NCBI GenBank assembly: GCA_022820435.1
Contig: JAJEFL010000102.1
Location: forward strand, 1-9,010
DNA: 9,010 nt
Origin: Bin80 sp022820435
Lineage (GTDB): Bacteria; Bacteroidota; Rhodothermia; Rhodothermales; Bin80
Direction: 5' to 3'
Shown: piece by piece, positions 1 through 5,077 of the stretch
Numbering within the stretch: the first letter of the stretch is position 1
Layout: every line of letters begins with the position of its first letter
Notes under the pieces: generated by a model
Databases searched by the model: none
The model's input: the letters and a program-made list of their open reading frames with translations, nothing else
Told to the model about the DNA's origin: nothing
Program-made: the position numbers and the translations under genes

Positions 1-2
1 TT

Positions 3-59
3 GGACAACTGCACGATCTGCTGGAAGAGGTTGGCTATCAGGGGCATGATCTTGTCTAG
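3..59 (+). CDS. C-terminal end of an unidentified protein (partial, cut by the window edge)
   Basis: The frame starting at base 3 is open from the window edge to a TAG at 57-59 and reads GQLHDLLEEVGYQGHDLV. The residue mix is that of a normal soluble protein (Leu/Glu-rich helix, then a Gly-rich turn). I do not recognise the family from 18 residues. The stop is followed closely by hairpin-rich non-coding DNA, and a possible insertion-sequence end lies just after it, so a transposase C-terminus is one option. An open frame this short could also be chance. Confidence 0.3.
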   Translation, partial: GQLHDLLEEVGYQGHDLV

Positions 60-66
60 CGACATT

Positions 67-96
67 AACTTTTTTCTAGGCGGACACTTAAAAGTT
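67..96 (+). other. Hairpin after the partial frame; weak terminator or element-end candidate
   Basis: AACTTTT at 67-73 pairs exactly with AAAAGTT at 90-96, around a 16-nt loop, and a short TT follows. It lies 8 nt after the stop at 59, so it could be a weak terminator for the truncated upstream gene. The segment ending at 86 (CTAGGCGGACA) reads TGTCCGCCTAG on the other strand. It could therefore be the TG...CA-type end of an IS3-like element. Neither role is proven. Confidence 0.25.
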
Positions 97-108
97 TCAA
101 TCTAGGAG

Positions 109-162
109 GGGCACGGGCAACGAGGCGGAGCAGCGAGCTGCGAAGCCGAGTTGCCCGTGCCC
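109..162. repeat. Long rod-like inverted repeat (13-bp stem plus two G·A internal loops)
   Basis: GGGCACGGGCAAC at 109-121 pairs perfectly with 150-162. Inside, G122·A149 and A123·G148 form a tandem G·A step, followed by three Watson-Crick pairs (124-126 with 145-147). Next is a G127·A144/G128·A143/A129·G142 loop, then GCAG/CTGC (130-133 with 138-141) closed by the CGAG loop at 134-137. Every interruption is purine-purine, so RNA or single-stranded DNA could form a continuous rod. A T6 run at 170-175 follows seven bases later, too far for a classic terminator. Possible identities are a REP/MITE-type intergenic repeat or a structured RNA. The fold is read directly; the identity is not known. 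Confidence 0.75.
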
Positions 163-190
163 AAAGTCGTTTTTTCCTGGACTCCATCTT

Positions 191-213
191 CCTTGGTGAC
201 CTGGTCACCAAGG
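191..213. repeat. 23-bp near-perfect palindrome
   Basis: CCTTGGTGACC at 191-201 and GGTCACCAAGG at 203-213 are exact reverse complements around a single T at 202. Symmetry this tight suits a dimeric DNA-binding protein site or a cruciform or REP-type element. No intact gene lies beside it on either strand, so an operator role has no obvious target here. Confidence 0.7.
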
Positions 214-229
214 TGCACGAGACAGGAAT

Positions 230-247
230 GACTCATCCGTGAGAGTC
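230..247. repeat. Small hairpin
   Basis: GACTC (230-234) pairs with GAGTC (243-247). Alternatively, CTCA/TGAG (232-235 with 240-243) pairs around TCCG. It is the last of four inverted repeats packed between 67 and 247, just before the methyltransferase relic. On its own it is too short to mean much. Confidence 0.4.
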
Positions 248-664
248 GGGAGAATTTCATCAAAGTGAAACGGGTTTCGTGTCTTCCTGGAGAGCCGCAT
301 TGCGTCCTTCAACTCAGCGATGCGGCAGGCACTCCTGGATGTCTGCCGGTTTGACTGGTCGAACATCTCCCCTGCGATCTTCGGGGCGCTGTTTCAGTCG
401 GTGATGGATCCGGTGCAGCGCCACACACAGGGGGCACACTCTACGACCGAGAAGAATATTCTGAAAGTGATAGAACCGCTCTTTCTGGATGACCTGCGCC
501 ATGAGTTTGAACGGCTGCGATTGCGCAGGGATACCCGCAGGACGGCCGCACTCAAGCGGTTTCAGAGGAAACTGGCCCGGATGAAGTTTTTTGATCCGGC
601 CTGCAGATGCGGCAACTTCCTGGTGATTGTTTACCGATGGCTGTTGCAAAATAGATTAACTTAA
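241..664 (+). pseudogene. Remnant of an MmeI-like (type IIL/IIG) DNA methyltransferase-restriction protein
   Basis: The main frame is open from 269 to a TAA at 662-664; the first ATG is at 320. It carries the block found before and through SAM motif I in large MmeI-like proteins: FDWSNISPAIFGALFQSVMD, then TTEKNILKVIEPLFLDDLR, then FDPACRCGNFLV (about 545-628). Intact members are normally around 900-1100 residues and join a nuclease, a methyltransferase and a target-recognition region. Here only about 120 codons remain, with no nuclease motif, no NPPF-type catalytic motif and no target-recognition domain. The motif I consensus is FDPACGCGNFL; the central Gly is Arg here, which should harm SAM binding. 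The usual AHYTTEK is AHSTTEK. Upstream of base 269 the match seems to continue in another frame (NFIKVNG at 253-273 if one A in the run 268-270 is removed), so a one-base insertion is likely. Recognisable homology stops near 637. I regard it as dead. Confidence 0.8.
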
Positions 665-700
665 CATAATTAATTTTGCTCAGAAACTGCTATTTTTGCA
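645..700. repeat. Imperfect AT-rich inverted repeat at the 3' break of the methyltransferase relic
   Basis: TGCAAAATAG at 645-654 matches the reverse complement of CTATTTTTGCA at 690-700 except for one extra A. The inner part is very AT-rich (ATTAACTTAACATAATTAAT). The left arm begins eight bases after recognisable methyltransferase homology ends (about 637). It may mark the junction where the gene was cut, or form a terminator-like hairpin. No target duplication is visible. Confidence 0.4.
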
Positions 701-1304
701 TCTGACTCTGTTCGGGATCCTTCCATCCTAAGCGAACCGTTCATAGTGGTAGGGGCACGGGGTTTCCTAGATGCCCCGCACAGATCCGACCGTGTGTATT
801 AACGCAGCCCGCTCCCTTCCTTGGGTAGCACCATCGTGCATAATGGCAAATTTTGCCGTAGCCGTGGGCCCCATCCCCATCTCAGGGTATGAAATTTGGC
901 ATGACTTCCCAACTTCCCCTTTGATCAGGGCCTTCGCTCCAGCAACGCCACAGGATTGCTCCCTTGTTCGCCCTTCTCATTACGATACTCCAATCTGACC
1001 TCTCGCTAGACAACACTTGCCTCTGCGGAGAGGCTGACAAGCGAACTTGACCTAAAACCGAACACGGATGAACTCAAACCAATATGGGATCCTCGGACGG
1101 ATGCCAAAAATAAACAACCCACCCATAAAGGGGAAACCTCCATTCAAGAATGGCCTGAACACCATGCACTGACCACCTTTCCCTACTGCTGCATTGCAGA
1201 CAGGTCATTCACAATCCTGTATCCCCGCAGCCAAAAACACGGAGGCCCCTAGATGAGAAGATTGTTTCATCGGGACTGACCAGTGGGAGGCTGCGTCGGA
1301 TGCG
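665..1304. other. Gene-poor stretch between the methyltransferase relic and gpmI
   Basis: I see no gene I can support here. The plus frame 771-998 (75 codons from an ATG) has no recognisable motif and unlikely composition. A second plus frame is open for 81 codons from 1010 to a TAG at 1250-1252 but has no ATG near its beginning and no known family. Small exact hairpins are present: GGCAAA-T-TTTGCC at 845-857 and GCCTCT-GCGG-AGAGGC at 1019-1034. I found no clear terminator for gpmI, which ends at 1305 on the minus strand. The stretch most likely holds decayed accessory DNA. Confidence 0.5.
751..778. repeat. Short second copy of the AGGGGCACGGG motif with its own weak hairpin
   Basis: The 11-mer AGGGGCACGGG at 751-761 repeats the one at 107-117, which is the left arm of the long hairpin at 109-162. 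Here GGGGCA (752-757) can pair with TGCCCC (772-777), or CGGGG (758-762) with CCCCG (774-778). The two copies flank the methyltransferase relic. It may be a degenerate copy of the same repeat; an 11-mer match is weak evidence on its own. Confidence 0.35.
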
Positions 1305-2825
1305 CTATCCATTTTGAATGTTGATCAGAACATTTCCCGTCATTCGCGGCGGAATCGGCACCTCCATGAGATGCAGTATTGTAGGAGCAACATCGCCCAG
1401 TTTTCCCGGACGGACCGGCCCGTCAAAGCCATCCCTGATAATCAGATGCGGCACAGGTACCGTAGAATGAGTTGTATTCGAGGATCCATCCTGATTCCGC
1501 ATACAGTCGGCATTCCCATGGTCCGCAATGATACTGATACTGTATCCTGCCGCAAGTGCGGCTTCCACCACAACACGCACGGCTTCGTCCACTGCTTCCA
1601 CCGCCTTGACTGCCGCCTCAAATACCCCCGTATGACCCACCATATCCGGGTTCGCAAAGTTGATGCATACAAAATGAAAATTCTCTTTCTTCAACTCCCT
1701 AGCCGTACGAACCGCAAGTTCCGGGGCACTCATTTCCGGCTGAAGGTCATAAGTGGGTACTTTCGGAGAGGCAACCAGTACGCGCTCCTCTCCCTCAAAT
1801 AACTCCTCACGCCCTCCGCTGAAGAAAAAAGTGACGTGTGGATACTTCTCCGTTTCCGCGACCCTCAACTGCCTTAAGCCTGCTCTGGCGACAACTTCTC
1901 CCAGTGTCTGGTCAAGATCCACCTTGTCAAATGCCACCGGTAACCCAAATTTCCTGTCGTACGGCGTGAACGTAGCGAAATACAGGTTCTGGAAGGGAAC
2001 GACTTCAAACTCGGCATCAGTCGGCGTTTGCGTAAATGCATTTACCAGCTGGCGCCCCCGGTCCGCCCTGAAATTGAAAAAGATCACTGCATCCCCGTCG
2101 GTAATGCACGCCGGCTCAACAAGATGCGGCTCAATAAATTCATCCGTGATGCCCGCCGCATAACTTGCATGGAAGGCCGCGGCTGCCGTCTTGCAGGCCT
2201 GCCCCTCTCCGTGTACAAGCATTTGATATGCTTTCCGTGTACGTTCCCATCGGTGATCCCGGTCCATCGCATGATAGCGACCGGCCACCGTGACAATCCG
2301 TGCCAGATGCCCGGCCTTCGCTTCAAACTGCCGCACATAATCCAGCCCGCCATGCGGGTCCGCATCTCTGCCGTCGGTAAATGCGTGGACACAGACCTGG
2401 TCCCGGGAAAGTCCCTCCCGCTCCGCCAGTTCACAAAGCGTAATGAGATGGTTCAGATGGCTGTGCACCCCGCCGTCCGAAAACAGCCCCATCAAATGCA
2501 GCCTGCGATTTCGAGCATGCCGCGCAGCGGTGACGAGTACCTCGTTTTCGAAGATTGAACCATCTTCAATGGCCAGATCAATGCGGGTAATATCCTGATT
2601 CACGATACGGCCGGCCCCCAGATTCATATGCCCAACCTCACTGTTGCCCATCTGCCCGGGAGGCAGCCCAACCGCCCTGCCTGATGCCTCCAGTATTCCA
2701 TGGGGATACTTCGCAAACAGGTCATCCAAAAATGGTTTGTGCGCCTGATCAATTGCACTCACAGATGGATCCGCGGCAATGCCATATCCGTCTAGAATGA
2801 TGAGAATATGCTTCCTTAACAGCAT
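1305..2825 (-). CDS. gpmI: 2,3-bisphosphoglycerate-independent phosphoglycerate mutase
   Basis: This cytoplasmic enzyme interconverts 3-phosphoglycerate and 2-phosphoglycerate in glycolysis and gluconeogenesis. It uses two divalent metals, typically Mn, and a phosphoserine intermediate. The 506-residue length is normal for the family. Recognisable sites are DGYG with metal ligand D12; MGNSEVGH with nucleophile S62; H121; the TDGRD motif (R153, D154); GRYHAMDRD (R183, R189); NFRADR (R253, R256); EKYPHVTFFFSGG (K327); NPDMVGHTG (D394, H398); DHGNAD (D435, H436); and H453. These correspond to the full set of catalytic and metal-binding residues of the Geobacillus enzyme. The alkaline-phosphatase-like domain is split by the transferase domain, about residues 75-310. 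The ATG at 2825 places DGYG at the usual distance from the N-terminus. It lies 20 nt downstream of nth on the same strand, so co-transcription is likely. No strong Shine-Dalgarno sequence is seen. Confidence 0.97.
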   Translation of the reverse strand: MLLRKHILIILDGYGIAADPSVSAIDQAHKPFLDDLFAKYPHGILEASGRAVGLPPGQMGNSEVGHMNLGAGRIVNQDITRIDLAIEDGSIFENEVLVTAARHARNRRLHLMGLFSDGGVHSHLNHLITLCELAEREGLSRDQVCVHAFTDGRDADPHGGLDYVRQFEAKAGHLARIVTVAGRYHAMDRDHRWERTRKAYQMLVHGEGQACKTAAAAFHASYAAGITDEFIEPHLVEPACITDGDAVIFFNFRADRGRQLVNAFTQTPTDAEFEVVPFQNLYFATFTPYDRKFGLPVAFDKVDLDQTLGEVVARAGLRQLRVAETEKYPHVTFFFSGGREELFEGEERVLVASPKVPTYDLQPEMSAPELAVRTARELKKENFHFVCINFANPDMVGHTGVFEAAVKAVEAVDEAVRVVVEAALAAGYSISIIADHGNADCMRNQDGSSNTTHSTVPVPHLIIRDGFDGPVRPGKLGDVAPTILHLMEVPIPPRMTGNVLINIQNG

Positions 2826-2845
2826 GATCGTTGCTTCAAATAGAT

Positions 2846-3697
2846 TTAGTCAATACGGTAATCACGAACAATTTTGGCGGTAAGCCCGCTCCTTGACAGA
2901 TATACATTCATGGAATGACATTTTGGACAGGCGATCTGCATGGTTCCGGTGCGGTCAGATCGGGAACTCGGCCGGTCAAAGTAATGCCGCCGGGTTGCAC
3001 AGTAATACGCTCCCTTCGAATGATCCAACCCCTGGATCGGCTTGGGCAGACGCTGCACCGCTTCGTAATACTTACACGCATGGGCTACGGCGCAATTTGA
3101 GCAGCTGGGGCTTCGCGCAGTACAGGTATATCTGCCATGGAGAATCAACAGATGGTGAACCCGCCCCCAGTCCCCCCTGGGGATGACCCGCTTTAGCCCC
3201 CGTTCCACCTTGAGCGGGGTCTCGGCCCCCTGCACTAGGCCAATCCGGTTCGCTACACGGAACACATGCGTGTCCACGGGCAACGCATCCGGGTCCCCAA
3301 ATGCAACCGAAGAAACGACCTGTGCAGTCTTTCTGCCCACCCCCGGCAACTTCATGAGAGAAACCTGATCTTCCGGGAGTATCCCTTCATATCTGGACAT
3401 CACCATGGATGCCATGCCGACTAAATGCTTCGCCTTATTATTTGGATAGGAGATGGATGCAATGATCTTAACGACCTCCTCGGGGGTCGCTGCAGCAAGT
3501 GCTTCAAACGTCGGCCATGCCCTGAACAGCTCCGGCGTGACTAGGTTAACACGGGCATCCGTGCACTGCGCAGAGAGAATCACCGCAACAATGAGCTCAT
3601 ATTCACTTGCAAATCTGAGTTCCGTCTCTGGGCGCGAAATTACATTTGAGAGCGCGTCAATCACCATGTGTGCGCGCTTTTTTCTGCCTAAGTACAT
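2846..3697 (-). CDS. nth: Endonuclease III (DNA glycosylase/AP lyase) with a C-terminal extension
   Basis: This bifunctional base-excision-repair enzyme removes oxidised pyrimidines and cleaves the abasic site. The helix-hairpin-helix motif LPGVGRKTAQVV (about 117-128) carries the catalytic lysine K123, and VDTHVFRVANRI (from 141) carries the catalytic D142. The 4Fe-4S ligands C192, C199, C202 and C208 have the standard C-x6-C-x2-C-x5-C spacing. The protein is 283 residues, whereas E. coli Nth is 211. The extra roughly 65 residues end in MQIACPKCHSMNVYLSRSG..., with a CxxC at 257/260 that resembles the first half of a zinc ribbon; the second CxxC is missing. The start at 3697 gives the usual short lysine/arginine-rich N-terminus; M11 (3667) is the alternative. 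An AAAGG lies only 3 nt before the ATG. It is divergent from the lnb-like gene and likely forms an operon with gpmI. Confidence 0.95.
   Translation of the reverse strand: MYLGRKKRAHMVIDALSNVISRPETELRFASEYELIVAVILSAQCTDARVNLVTPELFRAWPTFEALAAATPEEVVKIIASISYPNNKAKHLVGMASMVMSRYEGILPEDQVSLMKLPGVGRKTAQVVSSVAFGDPDALPVDTHVFRVANRIGLVQGAETPLKVERGLKRVIPRGDWGRVHHLLILHGRYTCTARSPSCSNCAVAHACKYYEAVQRLPKPIQGLDHSKGAYYCATRRHYFDRPSSRSDRTGTMQIACPKCHSMNVYLSRSGLTAKIVRDYRID
3641..3648 (+). promoter_or_regulatory. Possible Bacteroidota-type -7 element for the lnb-like gene
   Basis: TACATTTG matches the Bacteroidota -7 consensus TAnnTTTG exactly. It lies about 65 nt before the plus-strand ATG at 3713, inside the 5' end of nth. 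No matching -33 TTG at the right distance is seen. A promoter for this gene must lie inside nth if the gene is not leaderless, because the divergent spacer is only 15 nt. Confidence 0.25.
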
Positions 3698-3712
3698 AGA
3701 CCTTTAAAGGGT
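3698..3712. promoter_or_regulatory. 15-nt divergent spacer with a palindromic shared Shine-Dalgarno-like site
   Basis: The whole gap between the two start codons is 15 nt and contains CCTTTAAAGG (3701-3710), a perfect 10-bp palindrome. It therefore offers AAAGG to both transcripts: 2 nt before the plus ATG at 3713 and 3 nt before the minus ATG at 3697. Both spacings are shorter than ideal. Neither gene has room for a promoter in the gap, so promoters must overlap the opposite coding sequence, or one true start lies downstream. Confidence 0.5.
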
Positions 3713-4900
3713 ATGCGGTTAACTCACTCAAGGCTGCGACTGTTCATCCTCACCGCCCTGATTACCACGGGGTGCACTTTCAATGCAAACGCCCAGATCT
3801 CGGATTCCGCACAGGTATCTATCCTGACGATCTACCCTGGAGAAGCCATCTATTCTCTATGGGGGCACAGTGCCCTTCGGATTGAGGATCCCGTGACGCA
3901 AACTGACATCGCCTACAATTATGGGACTTTTGATTTTCGGAACCCGCTCTCCTTCATACTGCGCTTTGCCTACGGGAAACTGGATTATCAGTTGTCGTTG
4001 AGTTACTCCCCTGCCCTGCTTGAACATTCCTGGCTTTCACTCGGACGGGGTGTTGTGGAGCAGCGACTCAATATGACCGCAGAAGAAACCCGTGCTCTGT
4101 ACGAATATCTGTCCATTAATGCACTGCCAGAGAATCGTGTCTACCGCTATGATTTTCTGTATGACAACTGCTCTACGCGAATCCTTGACGCGCTGGAATC
4201 TGCACTCCAGACCGAAATTGCAGATTCAACTCCAGCGGATCAGTCGTTTCGGGACATGATCCGCCCCTACCTGCGAACCCATGCAGGACTGGATTTGGCG
4301 GTTAACCTCGCAATGGGGATTCCCGTGGATCAGGATGCGACCGAACGGCAACGGAGTTTTCTTCCCGTTGAATTACAGAACTTACTGGAAAATGCAGAAA
4401 AATCCACGGGGGGGCCACTGGTCGCACAAACCGATACCCTCTTTGGAAATCCGGCCTCGCCGCAGCCGCGGCAGACCATGTCACTGCCCACCATCATTGG
4501 GTGGATGATATTCCTGACTGCGTTCATCCTCTCTGTACGTGACCTTCCTCGCCCTCGGAACCGAATTTTTGACACGATTCTGCTAGGGATTGTCACTGTA
4601 CTCGGACTCCAGATCACCTTCTTCTGGGGCATTTCTCTTCACGAAATCACCCGCCCTAATCTCCATATTCTGTGGGCCTGGCCACTACACATTATCCCGC
4701 TTTTCTTTGCTCAAAAATCATGGACAGCCATCTACTGGTACACTGCAATGGGGACGGCGATTCTTTTTGCAGTCGGCACCCCCTGGTGGGCACAATCCCT
4801 GCCCCCTGCAACTCTCCTGGTGGCACTGGCAGTGGCACTGCGATGCTTCATCCTTGCCCGAGTACCGCGTACGGGATTTGAACCCGTGTTACCGGCGTGA
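3713..4900 (+). CDS. lnb: DUF4105 membrane protein, probable Lnb-type lipoprotein N-acyltransferase
   Basis: The layout fits Lnb, described in Bacteroides as the enzyme that N-acylates lipoproteins in place of Lnt. An N-terminal signal segment (about 1-28) has a hydrophobic core LFILTALITTG. A periplasmic DUF4105 domain (about 30-230) has the paired signatures WGHSAL (H52) and YDNCSTR (C153), the likely catalytic His and Cys. Then come about five membrane helices, near 258-276, 286-308, 317-333, 337-360 and 364-382. The signal could be read as type I, or as an atypical lipobox ending at C21 (ITTGC). The length of 395 residues suits the family. The last 12 codons (V384-A395) and the TGA lie antisense inside tRNA-Glu, so the tail RTGFEPVLPA is tRNA complement, although the frame before it is clearly real. 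It starts 15 nt from divergent nth. DUF4105 proteins are not all characterised, so the substrate is inferred. Confidence 0.75.
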   Translation: MRLTHSRLRLFILTALITTGCTFNANAQISDSAQVSILTIYPGEAIYSLWGHSALRIEDPVTQTDIAYNYGTFDFRNPLSFILRFAYGKLDYQLSLSYSPALLEHSWLSLGRGVVEQRLNMTAEETRALYEYLSINALPENRVYRYDFLYDNCSTRILDALESALQTEIADSTPADQSFRDMIRPYLRTHAGLDLAVNLAMGIPVDQDATERQRSFLPVELQNLLENAEKSTGGPLVAQTDTLFGNPASPQPRQTMSLPTIIGWMIFLTAFILSVRDLPRPRNRIFDTILLGIVTVLGLQITFFWGISLHEITRPNLHILWAWPLHIIPLFFAQKSWTAIYWYTAMGTAILFAVGTPWWAQSLPPATLLVALAVALRCFILARVPRTGFEPVLPA

Positions 4901-4935
4901 AAGGCCGGCGTCCTAGACCCCTAGACGAACGCGGC
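4863..4935 (-). tRNA. tRNA-Glu (anticodon UUC)
   Basis: On the minus strand a full cloverleaf is readable. The acceptor GCCGCGT pairs with ACGCGGT (one G·U at the end), and the discriminator is A. The D-arm is GTCTAGGGGTCTAGGAC. The anticodon stem CCGGC/GCCGG encloses the loop CTTTCAC with anticodon TTC, and the T-loop is TTCAAAT on a CGGG/CCCG stem. It closely follows the standard bacterial tRNA-Glu pattern. CCA is not encoded: the next bases are CTC. It lies 9 nt after tRNA-His on the same strand, probably on one transcript. Its 3' half is overlapped by the end of the plus-strand lnb-like gene. Confidence 0.97.
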
Positions 4936-4944
4936 AAAATTTAT

Positions 4945-5022
4945 TGGGGTGACCGAGGGGACTTGAACCCCCGACCTCCAGGGCCACAACCTGGCGCTCT
5001 AACCGCCTGAGCTACGGTCACC
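4945..5022 (-). tRNA. tRNA-His (anticodon GUG), with G-1 and encoded CCA
   Basis: On the minus strand the sequence begins with the extra histidine-specific G-1 (base 5022), opposite discriminator C73. The 7-bp acceptor is GTGACCG/CGGTCAC. The anticodon stem CCAGG/CCTGG encloses the loop TTGTGGC with GTG. The T-loop is TTCAAGT on GGGGG/CCCCT, with a terminal G·U pair. CCA is encoded at 4945-4947, unlike the neighbouring tRNA-Glu. It is the first gene of the His-Glu pair, 55 nt after the end of porZ on the same strand. Confidence 0.97.
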
Positions 5023-5034
5023 ATCTAAGCAAAG

Positions 5035-5040
5035 CCTATA
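5035..5040 (-). promoter_or_regulatory. Possible -10 element of the tRNA-His/tRNA-Glu transcript
   Basis: TATAGG on the minus strand lies 12 nt before the tRNA-His 5' end. That would put transcription start a few bases upstream of the mature RNA. No good -35 hexamer is seen at 15-18 nt. No terminator is visible in the 55-nt gap after porZ, so read-through from porZ is an alternative source of the tRNAs. Confidence 0.25.
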
Positions 5041-5077
5041 CATACACTTGTACGGCCCAAAGTAATGAATGATCGAT

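Noticed and set aside
109..162. Integron attC site
   Set aside because: The hairpin arms do not carry RYYYAAC and GTTRRRY core sites with the usual extrahelical bases, and no gene cassette or integrase is nearby.
771..998. 75-residue plus-strand ORF
   Set aside because: No family resemblance, no ribosome-binding site and unlikely composition; ordinary chance length.
1240..1304. Rho-independent terminator for gpmI
   Set aside because: Only short pairings (ACTG/CAGT) occur after the stop on the minus strand, with no following T-tract.
1314..2558. Several plus-strand frames across gpmI
   Set aside because: They are shadows of the well-supported minus-strand gpmI and show no independent motifs.
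4863..4900. Treating the lnb-like ORF as spurious because of its GFEPV tail
   Set aside because: The tail is tRNA complement, but the preceding 383 codons carry DUF4105 motifs and membrane helices in one frame, so the gene is real.
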